Below, piece after piece: positions 16,706 to 25,774 of a stretch of DNA of 63,422 nucleotides. Every line of letters starts with the position of its first letter. Position 1 is the stretch's first letter. A program made the translations under genes and the position numbers. Source of the stretch: Methanolobus halotolerans (GTDB lineage: Archaea > Halobacteriota > Methanosarcinia > Methanosarcinales > Methanosarcinaceae); the NCBI RefSeq assembly GCF_004745425.1, contig NZ_PGGK01000012.1, forward strand, positions 1-63,422, read 5' to 3'. The notes under the pieces are model-generated. The model was not told where the DNA came from and ran no database searches. It was given only the letters and a program-made list of their open reading frames with translations.

Positions 16706-17692
16706 GTGGATAATGCAAAAAATAAAAATAAAGTAAAGATTGCTTATATCTACTACTCATTACAATTTTTTGTAAAACAAGATCGAGATTTGCTTTCAAA
16801 ACATTTCACAGTTTATGAACTTAATTTTAAATCAATGTTTGACTTGTTTAAGTTGATTTTAGTTATCAGTAAATCTGATATTACATATTCTTGGTTTGCT
16901 GGTGGACATGCATTTTTAGCAGTAATTTTATCGAAAATTTTCCGCAAAAAATCAATAGTCATTGCTGGTGGGGGAGATGTTGCATACCTTCCAGAAATTG
17001 ATTATGGCGCTATGCGAAAATATCAGAGAAGTAGATTTTTTTCTAACTTTGTATTGAAATATGCTGATGTTGTGCTAGCAGTTTCAAACTTTACTAAAGA
17101 AGAAGTGCTAAGGTGGCAAAAGCCTAATAAAATGGAAGTTATCTATAATGGAATCGACACAAAAAAAAAACAATGTGTTCATAAAAAGGAAAATATGGTT
17201 GTAACAATTGCTAACCGTTACAAACTAAAAGGGATTAAAACTTTTGTTGAAGCATCTGCACATTTTCCAAACTTAGTGTTTGTAGTTATAGGTAGCGCCG
17301 GTTATGATATAAAAAATCCTCCAACTAATGTTATTGTCACTGGAAATATAATTAATGATGAAGTTATAAACTGGCTATCAAAATCTAAAGTATATTGCCA
17401 GTTGTCCTATTATGAGTCTTTTGGTATGGGACTTGCTGAAGCAATGGCATGTGGTTGTATTCCTGTTGCAACAAACAGGGCTGCACTTCCTGAAGTTGTA
17501 GGGGACGCAGGTATTCTTGTTCCTTATGATGATACTTCTGCAGCTGTTGAAGCAATTAAAAAAGCTTTAAATATGGATGGAAATCATGCAAGGAAACGAG
17601 TGATTACTAAATTTGAATTGGGAAAAAGGGAAAGCAGATTAGTTGATATAATTACTTTCTTGATGCGGAAATCAACTGAGCCTACGGTATAA
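16706..17692 (+). CDS. family 4 glycosyltransferase
   Basis: A 328-residue GT-B enzyme. The C-terminal domain has the GT4 signature ESFGMGLAEAMACGCIPVA with the catalytic-loop glutamates, followed by LPEVVGDAG. The N-terminal domain has VIAGGGDVAYLP. A GTG at 16706 is preceded at 7 bases by AGGAGAA, so it is a better start than the TTG at 16688. The gene is AT-rich compared with the metabolic genes of the window, as are its neighbours, which suggests that this part of the glycan island was exchanged horizontally. Confidence 0.88.
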   Translation: MDNAKNKNKVKIAYIYYSLQFFVKQDRDLLSKHFTVYELNFKSMFDLFKLILVISKSDITYSWFAGGHAFLAVILSKIFRKKSIVIAGGGDVAYLPEIDYGAMRKYQRSRFFSNFVLKYADVVLAVSNFTKEEVLRWQKPNKMEVIYNGIDTKKKQCVHKKENMVVTIANRYKLKGIKTFVEASAHFPNLVFVVIGSAGYDIKNPPTNVIVTGNIINDEVINWLSKSKVYCQLSYYESFGMGLAEAMACGCIPVATNRAALPEVVGDAGILVPYDDTSAAVEAIKKALNMDGNHARKRVITKFELGKRESRLVDIITFLMRKSTEPTV

Positions 17693-17968
17693 ACTTAAAT
17701 AGTATATTTTATAGCCAAGAATAAAAATGCTATAGGATATAGATGTTAAATTATATTTTCTTGGCTCCGTAGAACTCTACTTTATCTTCAATGAACAACA
17801 GAAGAAGCATAAAAGTAAACTATTAAATGAATGCATGGTTTTCAACGAACTCTGTGTTTTTCAGTGGTAAGTGGTAATAATTATCCGTTTTCTCGTTTAA
17901 CGAGAATTTCGACAAAGACCTAGTTAAATTAATTATTAATATTATGTTACTGAGAAAGGAGATAAAAA

Positions 17969-18907
17969 TTGACTGAATTTTATTTTGCTATATCATTAAA
18001 ACCAAAAGTGAACTCTGTAAACTGGGAGGATGTGTTATCAAATTTAGAAAACACTTTAAAATCCATAAGCAATTCATCAAATCAAAATTATCATATATTG
18101 ATTGCAACTCGTGATCCCGATGATTTAACTTTATTGATAGATACAAGTAAAACAACTTTAATTACTCCTGATTTTGATTCGCCCACTTCAATCCATGAAC
18201 GTGATGTAGATAAAATAAAGACTAGACGTTTAATAGGTTCTCATTTGAAAAAAGTAGCAATAAAACCATCTTATGTCATGTTTTTGGATGCAGATGATTT
18301 GATTCATAAAGAATTGGTTGATTTTGTATTGTCTGATGATAATCGCCGAGGTTACACAATATTTGAAGGATATGTACTTGATGTTGTTGATGGAGAATTA
18401 AGAAGAAAAGATGAATTTAATACTATATGTGGGTCATGTTATATTGGATATTTTTATCCAGAAGAGATGCCGGAATCTCCATATGATATGGAATGCTATT
18501 TCTCCAAGCACAGAGGTCACCGTAAACATGTAGAGGTTGCAACTCAAAACGGAAGAAAGCCAGATTCAATTCCTTTTCCAAGTGTAGTATATATTAAAGG
18601 ACATGATGAATCTTTAGAATCGATTAAAAAGAAGTCAAGGTTAGAGAAAAGCAAAATATTGCGATTATTTTTATTATTGTCTACAGTTGACACAAAATAT
18701 TATGTGCTTCTAAATAGAATTAGTCCTATTAGATTTAATGACAAATGTGAAGTTGCTAACAAAATGTTATCGGAAAATTTTGGACTATCTACATCTCCTC
18801 CTCTAAAAGTAATAATTCTTGCTAAAAGAAGGTTCAGGTTTTTGAGATCTAGATTTAAAAAATACTATGATTATCTATATAAGAAAGTTCAATATTCGGC
18901 TCTGTAG
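17969..18907 (+). CDS. putative GT-A glycosyltransferase, 3' end made by an IS terminus
   Basis: A 312-residue protein with a DxD-type motif FLDADDLIHKE near residue 108 and the ISLKPKVNSVNWEDVL start typical of rhamnosyltransferase-like GT-A proteins. TTG 17969 is preceded by AAAGGAG at a good distance. The last codons and the stop (SAL-TAG) lie inside the inverted repeat GGCTCTGTAGAAA of the mobile cluster that starts at 18898, so the original C-terminus was cut off or altered by insertion. The 276 bases upstream (17693-17968) are AT-rich with no gene. Confidence 0.7.
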   Translation: MTEFYFAISLKPKVNSVNWEDVLSNLENTLKSISNSSNQNYHILIATRDPDDLTLLIDTSKTTLITPDFDSPTSIHERDVDKIKTRRLIGSHLKKVAIKPSYVMFLDADDLIHKELVDFVLSDDNRRGYTIFEGYVLDVVDGELRRKDEFNTICGSCYIGYFYPEEMPESPYDMECYFSKHRGHRKHVEVATQNGRKPDSIPFPSVVYIKGHDESLESIKKKSRLEKSKILRLFLLLSTVDTKYYVLLNRISPIRFNDKCEVANKMLSENFGLSTSPPLKVIILAKRRFRFLRSRFKKYYDYLYKKVQYSAL

Positions 18908-18977
18908 AAAATCTATTTACTGAACCCATGTCAAAAGTATAAATACTATCTTCCATAATGGTATTGTGAGGATGTGA

Positions 18978-19831
18978 ATGGAATTCAGAGAACTCTCTGA
19001 TGAACAATGGAAGTTTATTAAACCACACTTACCACCACCGCCAATAACCGGGAGGAAGAGAGCTGATGACCGCAAGGTCATCAATGGTATTCTCTTTGTC
19101 CTGATAACTGGTTGCAGATAGGGAGATATGCCTGAATGTTATGGCTCCTATGCAACTGCATGGAGAAGACTAAAAAGGTGGTCAGAGGAAGGAATATGGA
19201 AAGAACTTATGGAATCCCTTCGGGATTCCGCTTATAATGATGGAAAGTTCTCCATTGACATTGTATGTGTTGATAGTACTTTTGTCGAAACTAAAAAAGG
19301 GGACAAGATTCCGCATACAACGGTCACAAGAAAAGGAATGGAGTAAAGATCCATGCTTGTATAAGCTGTGAAGGATTTCCTTTGACCATTCAACTATCTT
19401 ATGGAACAGATCATGATAGGAAACATTTCATTGAAGTAATCGAAGATATCAAGATCAAGACTAACAGAAGATCGAGAACAAGACCCCTAGAGGTACTGGC
19501 AGATGCAGCTTACGATGATGTAGACATAAGAAAACATTTAAGGTCTAGAGGAATACAAAGCAACATTCCGATAAATCCTAGGAATACTAAAACAAGAAAA
19601 AGAGGAAGACCTACAAGATTCAATCCCGTAACTTATGTTAAAAGAGGAACAATAGAACGATTCTTTGCGTGGTTGAATATGGGATTTAGAAAACTAGCAA
19701 CTAGGTATGAAAGACTTAACATCGTTTTCAAAGGATTCTTAGATATTGCATGTTTCATGTTGTGCTGGAAAAGAGGATTCAGAGAAGTTATGAAATTGGC
19801 TCATTATTTAATTTATTCTGTAGTCGTTTAA
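18978..19831 (+). pseudogene. IS5-family transposase with in-frame TAG and a frameshift
   Basis: From ATG 18978 the frame reads MEFRELSDEQWKFIKPHLPP, a typical start of IS5-type transposases, with VDSTFVETKK carrying the first DDE aspartate. Codon 48 (19119-19121) is TAG, in the motif GCR-x-GDMPECYGSY where relatives have Trp. Around 19300-19315 the frame then shifts by -1 to read YNGHKKRNGVKIHACIS, and it continues through LADAAYDD (second D) and RGTIERFFAWLN (E). In a pyrrolysine-using methanogen TAG might be read through, but the frameshift still breaks the gene unless ribosomes slip at the A6G4 run at 19293-19302. Confidence 0.85.
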
Positions 19832-20037
19832 AAAAGGTAAAACCCCAAAGTGTTACTTGCCGAAAAACACAAAGGGGAAGAATAGTGTTTTGAGTAACAA
19901 GTACTTAAAGTTTGTTGATGCAGCGTTAGCTGCATCAGGAAACTCACATTTGAAGATATACGGTTGTAAATATTCCAAGAAAACTTACACGCAACAGTCG
20001 AATAAAAAAGAGCGATTACTCGCTCTCCCTCTTCTAA

Positions 20038-20071
20038 GAACGGTACGTGAAAGTTTCCCTTCATACCGCTC
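20038..20071 (-). ncRNA. group II intron domain V
   Basis: A 34-base hairpin on the minus strand starting GAGCGGTATGAAGGGAAAC and ending CACGTACCGTTC, with the AGC catalytic triad, the GGAAAC tetraloop region and the bulge in place. This is the classic domain V catalytic core. It sits 85 bases after the reverse-transcriptase reading frame, as expected. Confidence 0.9.
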
Positions 20072-20155
20072 AAGCATTCTATACCCTTTCTGTATCGGGC
20101 AGCGATTCATACTTTAGTTATAGCATTATTAGCAATTCTCTACAATTGCTTTTAT

Positions 20156-20880
20156 TCACTTCAATTGGAATTCAGTTTTCCAGAGAAGCACTGATGCCCC
20201 CTTTTTTTTCAAATAATTCCTTCTCCAGTCAAAGTATTCCTTGTCTAAATAAGGATTCTTGTCCAATTTTACACATGGATGTCTGATTATCTTCGTATCC
20301 GTGAAGAATTTAAGCTTATACTTACCGGTAGAAAACACCCATTTCCTTGACCCAATCCTGTGCCAATATCTATTAGCTATCCATCGAGATGATTTATCTG
20401 GATGTCTTCTTTTAGCCCATGTCCAGAGCATATCCCAAAGCCTAGAATCTAGTTTATTGAATATGTCCATAGATACGGCTGATTGATGGTATCCTGTCCA
20501 TCCAATAATAATTGGATTTAATTTCAGAATGAGTGATTCCTGAGACCAAGCCTTTCCTTTCTTAATCAATTCACTAATGTTTTTAGTGATTTTCTCTATG
20601 GATTTCTTCGAGGGCATGATTAGAAGTTTCCCTTTATATTTCCGGAAATTCCAGCCAAGAAAGTCGAATCCATCGTCTATATGAGACACTAGAGTTTTCT
20701 CCTGTGATAGTTCCAGCCCTCTTCCTTTAGGAATTGTCTAATGATCTCAGCAATGTCTTTAGCTACTTTCTCTGAATCAGCAGTGACGATAAAATCATCT
20801 GCATATCTCACAAAATTGACTTTATGTGGGTTATATCTGGTTTTATTGATAGTTCCCCTTTTGCTTGTACGGTATTTGGT
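20156..20880 (-). pseudogene. ltrA: group II intron reverse transcriptase/maturase, C-terminal remnant
   Basis: The retained part begins just before the catalytic YADD (FVRYADDFIVT) and runs through DDGFDFLGWNFRKY and the maturase (X) domain, with GWTGYHQ and a WRRNYLKKKG tail. Reverse-transcriptase motifs 0-4 are absent. A single missing base near 20725 shifts the frame between FLKEE and the GLELSQEK part, so two reading frames are seen (20689-21180 and 20156-20689). The enzyme cannot be functional. Confidence 0.85.
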
Positions 20881-21180
20881 TGCTATTGCATTCTCCAATG
20901 CTTTCTCTGTTCTGGAGTATCTATCAAATACTTGTGTCGTAAACGGAACATCACGTAACTGAGGTTTCAGTAATTCCAGTTTGCCATGCCTGGTTGTAAA
21001 GGATCGCTTTTTGTAACCATTACGCTGAGCTTTTCTGTTCTCGTTACGTTCATATTTTTCTGCACCTGATTGCTGTAAGGCCTCAACTTCCATAACCTGG
21101 TTCAAGAACCAGGTTATAAGAGTTCTTACAGCATCTTCTCTATCGACAAAATAATCTTCTAATAGGTCATATAGATTCAT
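20881..21180 (-). pseudogene. IS256-family transposase N-terminal fragment fused to the intron RT
   Basis: The first ~100 residues of the 163-residue frame at 20689-21180 are not intron-like. They read as an IS256 (Mutator-type) transposase start, with GAEKYERNENRKAQRNGYKK, TRHGKLELLKPQLRD and RYSRTEKALENAI. After ALENAIA the frame turns directly into reverse-transcriptase sequence. An IS256-type element therefore inserted into the intron, and its distal part was deleted together with the RT N-terminus, creating a chimeric frame. Confidence 0.8.
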
Positions 21181-21682
21181 GGTCCTGTACCTTCTTAGGT
21201 GTGTCCAATTATTCTAAGAGGTACAGGACTATTGTATTTTACAGAAAATTAGTTACGCTGCCTAAAGTTGGTTAACGGCCAAGATGGATCCGATAGGAAA
21301 GCATATATTCTCATTGGGAATAATGTCAAATGTTCTTAGTTTTGCTTGCATGTCTAGTCAACACAACAAAGCTAAGAACACTTTTATTAATTTTGACTGT
21401 CAAAGTTGGGTTAAAGGAGTACCTGAAGACCGATTACAGAAGTATTGTAGAACTTGTTCAATTGATGAATCCAGTCAAATCCAAAATAGGATTAAAACAA
21501 GTTTCACATTATACTACACTTCGTAAGTTAGTTAGAAAAATTAAGCCTGTTTACTTCAATGGATTACTGAAGAAAACGCTTGATCTGTTCTATTCATATG
21601 GGAAAAGGATAGAAGTTACTGCTATTGATTCAAGTGGATTTACCAGTGGTTATCGTAGCTATTATTATCACTCAGAACAAAG

Positions 21683-21689
21683 AAAAAAC
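21683..21689 (+). promoter_or_regulatory. candidate -1 ribosomal frameshift site AAAAAAC
   Basis: The heptamer A AAA AAC is in the correct phase (AGA AAA AAC in the upstream frame). A -1 slip gives AAA CGT AGA TCA TTC ATG, exactly the frame of the downstream transposase half (21701-22150). Many IS elements use such a slip to make full transposase. Loss of one A from a run is the plain alternative. Confidence 0.5.
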
Positions 21690-22194
21690 GTAGATCATTC
21701 ATGAAAGTAAGTACTTCTGTTGATACTAATAAGTTAGTCATTACTGGTTTTAAGATATTAGGTAAACCAAGTCATGATGCAAAACATGCAAAAACGTTGT
21801 TAAAGCAATGTCATCAAACTCGAAGATCAAACTACTATGTGATGGATAAGGGCTACGATTCAGAAGTCATACATTCGATAACAAGAGAACAATTAAATGC
21901 AGTAGCTATAATTCCTCTAAGACAAAGGAAAAGAAAAAAAATTAAAGGACATTACCGTAGAAAAATGTTATTAGAATTTGATGAAGAGCTTTATCATAAA
22001 AGAAATCTGGTTGAAACAATGTTCTCAGTCCTCAAAAGGAAATATGGGGAGGAAACAAAGGCTAGGAAGCACTGGAATCAAGCAAGAGAAATTAAAATCG
22101 AGCTATTAATGATCAATATTGGAAGGCATGCCATTATATTTGTTATTTAAATGAGGATTTCTATAGAGCCACTCATTTAATCATATCTAAGAAG

Positions 22195-23190
22195 TTATTC
22201 TATTTTTGTTTTCCAGCTTCTTAAAAGTAAAAATATTTTCGAAGGTATATAAGTCCAGAACAAAATCCAATACTTTTTTTTGTTGTAAATATGTGTTTCA
22301 CATTCCTTTATATTTGTTCTCGCAAGATCAGGTCTGGAAGCCAACAAATTTCGAAATGCCGTTTCTAATTGTCTTTTTGCCATGTATTCTTTCAAATGTG
22401 AACACATTTCAAGAGGCACCTCATTATTTGACATTGCTAAATTTGCTGTTTTTACGAACGGATGATGTTCAATCGCTTCATGTTTTATAAAGTTTTTATT
22501 TCGAATTTCGGCATGATATATACTACATTTTTTTCCACTATATGCAATGGGATATCTTAATGCTATTCTACCCCACATATCTGAATCTTCTCCCCAAGAT
22601 TCGTCCACTGGAAATTTGCCTACTATATCAAAGATTTGTTTTGGAATTAAGACGTTTGAAGAAGTGATTGGATCAGCTCCCTTTGTAGCCGACTCAAAAT
22701 ATGAATGTAAGATTCCAAAACAAGCTTGTGTAGGGATACCATATATTTTTTTCTGTGATTCAATATTAGTATTAATGTAGTGAAAATAATTCGTTAAATA
22801 TGCTCCTGCATCAGGAAATTTCTGTCGAAGTTCTATAACAGTATTAATAAAATCGGGAAGCCATTCATCATCTGCATCCAAAAAAGCAATTAAATCTGCC
22901 TTTGCTTCTTTTATTCCGCGATTCCGTGCAACTGAAACTCCTCCATTTCTCTGTTGAATTAACCTAATTCTTCTATCATTAATATTTTGTACAATCTCTG
23001 CACTTTTATCGGTTGAACCATCATCTACAACAATTATTTCAAAATCTTGGGTTGTTTGAATCAAAACTGATTCGATTGCTCTTTTTATATAAAGCTGTTT
23101 ATTATATAGAGGAATTACGACAGATACAAGCGGCATTCTCTCGTCACAATTTAATCTTTTTATCACAAAAATCTCATCCTGTAATTTCAT
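22195..23190 (-). CDS. family 2 glycosyltransferase
   Basis: A 331-residue GT-A enzyme: VSVVIPLYNKQLYIKRAI, VVDDGSTDKSAEI, SVARNRGIKEAKADLIAFL with DADDEW as DxD, and WGEDSDMWGRIAL, the region of the catalytic base. The start at 23190 overlaps the pyruvyltransferase gene by 17 bases; a second ATG at 23136 directly before PLVSVVIP is possible. It is the last gene of a four-gene minus-strand operon (27326 to 22195) for a surface polymer. Confidence 0.9.
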   Translation of the reverse strand: MKLQDEIFVIKRLNCDERMPLVSVVIPLYNKQLYIKRAIESVLIQTTQDFEIIVVDDGSTDKSAEIVQNINDRRIRLIQQRNGGVSVARNRGIKEAKADLIAFLDADDEWLPDFINTVIELRQKFPDAGAYLTNYFHYINTNIESQKKIYGIPTQACFGILHSYFESATKGADPITSSNVLIPKQIFDIVGKFPVDESWGEDSDMWGRIALRYPIAYSGKKCSIYHAEIRNKNFIKHEAIEHHPFVKTANLAMSNNEVPLEMCSHLKEYMAKRQLETAFRNLLASRPDLARTNIKECETHIYNKKKYWILFWTYIPSKIFLLLRSWKTKIE

Positions 23191-24397
23191 GAAGAAACTT
23201 GCCTGCTAGCAACGCTTCTTTTTGAATATTTGGAATCGTTTCCTTCAGAGTTGCTTTTATTTCAGAATTTTGTCCAATTATTGTTTTTATTTTTTTAGTA
23301 ACATTTTCCGGATTAACTTCTTTTGAATCCAGACAATAAAAATCATGACCAAATACATCTTTATTAATCCCTTTAGCTTTACTACTGTATGCAAAACTTA
23401 AAGTTGGCACTCCCGAGGATAAAGCTGCAATAGTTGAATGAGTTCTTGAACCTGCAAAAAGTTTCATTTTACTAATAATCCATTTAGTTTCTGAGGCATT
23501 ATATATGGGAGGAATCAAAGTAGTTTTTTCCCTATATTCTTTCATATTTGACTGAACCTTTTTTAAAAACAAATAATCATTAGAATGAGATACTGTAACA
23601 TGAGGAATTAAGTATATATGTTCATCTATGTTTTTGGCAATTTCAATTAAAATGTTAGTTGCAGTTTTTGTCCATCTCTCTTCATCTCCTCCACTTACAT
23701 ATCTTGCCATAAGTGGACTTAAATTAACTCCAATAGAATTTTGTTCAATCTTTATTTTTTTATCTGATTGTGGTTCACTGGCATCCATTAAGAATGCGGG
23801 ATCAGTAACTTTGAACACATTGCCTTCAATTCTATTTACCCTTAGATACTCAAGAGTAACTGATTCTCTTGCAAAAATTCCTGTAACAAGTTTGAGATGG
23901 TCTACAATATATTTTTCATATTCTGGATTCTTGGTAAATGGCCCGACAGAAGCTCCCCATATTATCAAAGGCCTGTTTCTTTCCAAAACGACGTCATCCA
24001 AATGTGTAAATGGCTTAGGTATACCATAATCTAGTGAATAGTTATCTCCACCAATTGATAATACAGCTTTTGATTGCGCGATATAAGGAAGCATTTCTTT
24101 ATACATCCAATTCTTATATGCTCGCGGATAGATTTTCCTGAGTGGTAACCTAAAAAGCCATCTTGTATCGTATTTACTTTGACGTTTATTTACTTGTTTA
24201 TGGATAATTGCGGAATCGTATTCTTCCTGGCATTGTTTTTCAAATTGCTCTTTATTTTGGAAAAGACTTACGCATACAAAAGAAGGATTATCATAATATT
24301 GCCGGAGAATCTTGACTGTTCCTCTCACTATAGCTTCACAGCCTCTATTTTCATAAGGACCATTTCCTGCCAAAATAAAAGTTGGATTATCATTCAT
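23174..24397 (-). CDS. polysaccharide pyruvyl transferase family protein
   Basis: A 407-residue GT-B-like protein beginning LAGNGPYENRGCEAIVRG, with LSIGGDNYSLDYG, an INLSPLMARY segment and FAGSRTHSTIAALSSGVPTLS near the C-terminus. The last is the usual PS_pyruv_trans active-site region with Arg/His. The family adds pyruvate ketals from PEP to sugars of cell-surface polymers. It lies 3 bases after the FrhB-like gene, a pairing seen in many polysaccharide loci. Confidence 0.88.
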   Translation of the reverse strand: MNDNPTFILAGNGPYENRGCEAIVRGTVKILRQYYDNPSFVCVSLFQNKEQFEKQCQEEYDSAIIHKQVNKRQSKYDTRWLFRLPLRKIYPRAYKNWMYKEMLPYIAQSKAVLSIGGDNYSLDYGIPKPFTHLDDVVLERNRPLIIWGASVGPFTKNPEYEKYIVDHLKLVTGIFARESVTLEYLRVNRIEGNVFKVTDPAFLMDASEPQSDKKIKIEQNSIGVNLSPLMARYVSGGDEERWTKTATNILIEIAKNIDEHIYLIPHVTVSHSNDYLFLKKVQSNMKEYREKTTLIPPIYNASETKWIISKMKLFAGSRTHSTIAALSSGVPTLSFAYSSKAKGINKDVFGHDFYCLDSKEVNPENVTKKIKTIIGQNSEIKATLKETIPNIQKEALLAGKFLHEITG

Positions 24398-24400
24398 AAT

Positions 24401-25774
24401 TTATCTCCTTATACTTACATATTTTTTAACAATGCGGATTGGAAATGTTAATCTTTTTATTAGTCTTAGATTTTTAGTCTGTTTTAGATATGGATGCATT
24501 ATAGTTCTGACATTCTTTATGTTCATTGTTTGATTTCTGGTAATAAAAAAATGCTTACTATTTTCCTGCATTTTCAGTTTAAGCTCAACTTCTTTTTGAT
24601 TAAGAAATCCGATCCTTTTATTTGGATTCACTCTTTTATTGGGTGCTATTAAATTCATTTTAGATGCTAGGTGCAAATGATAAGAGAGAAGTTTTCTTTT
24701 GACATTAAGAACTCCCGCCTGACTTTGTATTACTTTATCAACAGGAATATTATTTACATTAATTTCATCATTATCAATAGCTTGATGAACAAGATTTAAA
24801 ATAGCATGCGACCTTACCAACATCAGACTCGTTCCACTGTTGTCGTTCGAGTATTCAGGTAACCAAGCATCCATAAATGAAACATCTGCCAGCTCTGCAA
24901 AAACGTCATCACAATAGTTACAAGCATTCGGTGTGAACCATCTATTAACAAAAGCTTCAGAGACACCATCATTCCAGAACACTTTTCCTTCAGTACCATA
25001 CTGGTTGATGCAGTGGAAATAATAATTACTTGCAGGTTTATCAGGACTCTTACCTCTGTAATTAACCCTTTGAAGTTTTCCCCCAGCGTTCGCTAATTCA
25101 GACAAGTAAGTAGTATAATGTTTGCTTTTCATCTGACCACAAACAAGACCTATAAGAACAGTAATCCTTTCCTTTAATTTTTGGTTCTGAGTAGTTGCAA
25201 GTCTGATTGCTTTTATAAAACAAGGTAGTCCTGTGATCGCATACCTGCCGGGTTTGTCGAGAATTGTTTTAATCATGTCGGATAATTCAACAGGATAATA
25301 TGCTGATCCTGATGAACGAGCAATAGATTCAGCCTCTTCAAATATCTGAAAGCTAAACAATTTCTCTGGAGTGTCTTGAGTAGCAACACATATTACATAG
25401 TCGACAACGCTCTTTTCCAATAATTTTGCAAGAAGCCATGTTGCCATACCTCCGGATGCGCTTGTTTCTCTAAATGTGGGTGAATAACCGACGAATGAAT
25501 CCAGATAATAACCAGTTTCCTCGGAATATTTGATTCCCTCTATTTTCTCAAAAAGTTTCCTTCCAATTTCGGTTTCATTCATGTTTCCCTCATTGAATGG
25601 GCAAACTCTCATGCATAAACCACATTCTGTAGAGCAAGGTTGTTTCAAAAAAGGATTGTATTCTCCATGAATATTAAAATTCATTACAAGTAATTGTTGG
25701 GGGCAGATTCCAGCACAAACTCCACAACCTATACACAAATCATTATTAACAACATTTTCAGCTATACTGGGCAA
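24401..25774 (-). CDS. FrhB/FdhB-like Fe-S flavoprotein with N-terminal ferredoxin domain
   Basis: A 457-residue protein. Residues 1-60 hold two [4Fe-4S] motifs (CIGCGVCAGICP and CGLCMRVCPF). The rest is the F420 hydrogenase beta-subunit-type N- and C-terminal domains, with SASGGMATWLL, GLPCFIKAIR, GLVCGQMKS and CNYCDDVFAELADVSF, where further cysteines bind a cluster. In methanogens FrhB binds FAD and oxidises or reduces F420. Copies in glycan operons like this one are thought to reduce or isomerise a sugar intermediate, but the substrate is unknown. It overlaps the flippase gene by 17 bases. Confidence 0.88.
   Translation of the reverse strand: MPSIAENVVNNDLCIGCGVCAGICPQQLLVMNFNIHGEYNPFLKQPCSTECGLCMRVCPFNEGNMNETEIGRKLFEKIEGIKYSEETGYYLDSFVGYSPTFRETSASGGMATWLLAKLLEKSVVDYVICVATQDTPEKLFSFQIFEEAESIARSSGSAYYPVELSDMIKTILDKPGRYAITGLPCFIKAIRLATTQNQKLKERITVLIGLVCGQMKSKHYTTYLSELANAGGKLQRVNYRGKSPDKPASNYYFHCINQYGTEGKVFWNDGVSEAFVNRWFTPNACNYCDDVFAELADVSFMDAWLPEYSNDNSGTSLMLVRSHAILNLVHQAIDNDEINVNNIPVDKVIQSQAGVLNVKRKLLSYHLHLASKMNLIAPNKRVNPNKRIGFLNQKEVELKLKMQENSKHFFITRNQTMNIKNVRTIMHPYLKQTKNLRLIKRLTFPIRIVKKYVSIRR

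Larger units (their letters stand above)
19997..21364 (-). mobile_element. degraded group II intron inserted antisense in the IS transposase gene
   Basis: On the minus strand the element starts GTGTTGAC (close to the GUGYG consensus), ends CGAC (AY end), and carries a 34-base domain V at 20038-20071, then a domain VI-like hairpin. Its removal restores the host transposase frame exactly. At 1368 bases it is short for an ORF-bearing intron. Most of domains I-III and the N-terminal reverse-transcriptase part are missing, replaced by IS256-type sequence, so it can no longer splice or move on its own. Confidence 0.85.
19857..22150 (+). pseudogene. IS transposase gene split by an antisense group II intron
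   Basis: The first part (TTG 19857 to 19996) reads MPKNTKGKNSVLSNKYLKF ... KKTYTQ. The second part (from 21365) reads [20 protein letters not shown], then [16 protein letters not shown] (first DDE Asp). After a -1 shift at 21683-21689 it continues [10 protein letters not shown] ... YYVMDKGYDSE (second Asp) ... HKRNLVETMFSVLKRKYG (Glu). Joining base 19996 to 21365 puts both parts in the same frame, which shows where the insertion is. This is an IS4/IS5-like DDE transposase common in Methanosarcina-type genomes. The intron is antisense to it, so splicing cannot repair the message. Confidence 0.85.
18898..22170. mobile_element. nested decayed mobile-element cluster with matching end repeats
   Basis: GGCTCTGTAGAAAA at 18898 and the inverted TTTCTATAGAGCC ending at 22170 bound a 3.3-kb block. 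Inside are an IS5-type transposase remnant (18978-19831) and a second IS transposase gene (from 19857 to 22150) split by an antisense group II intron (19997-21364). The intron contains an IS256-type fragment. The simplest reading is that the outer ends belong to the second IS, that the IS5-type copy lies in its leader, and that the intron landed in its gene. Target duplications are not clear. Confidence 0.65.

Noticed and set aside
17763-17830. Decayed copy of an IS left end and transposase start
   Set aside because: GGCTCCGTAGAA resembles the IS end, but the sequence after it matches neither transposase well enough to call.
19293-19302. A6G4 run as a programmed frameshift site of the IS5-type transposase
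   Set aside because: The codon phase is AAA AAA GGG, not the A AAA AAG phase needed for double slippage, and the gene also has an in-frame TAG; decay is the simpler reading.
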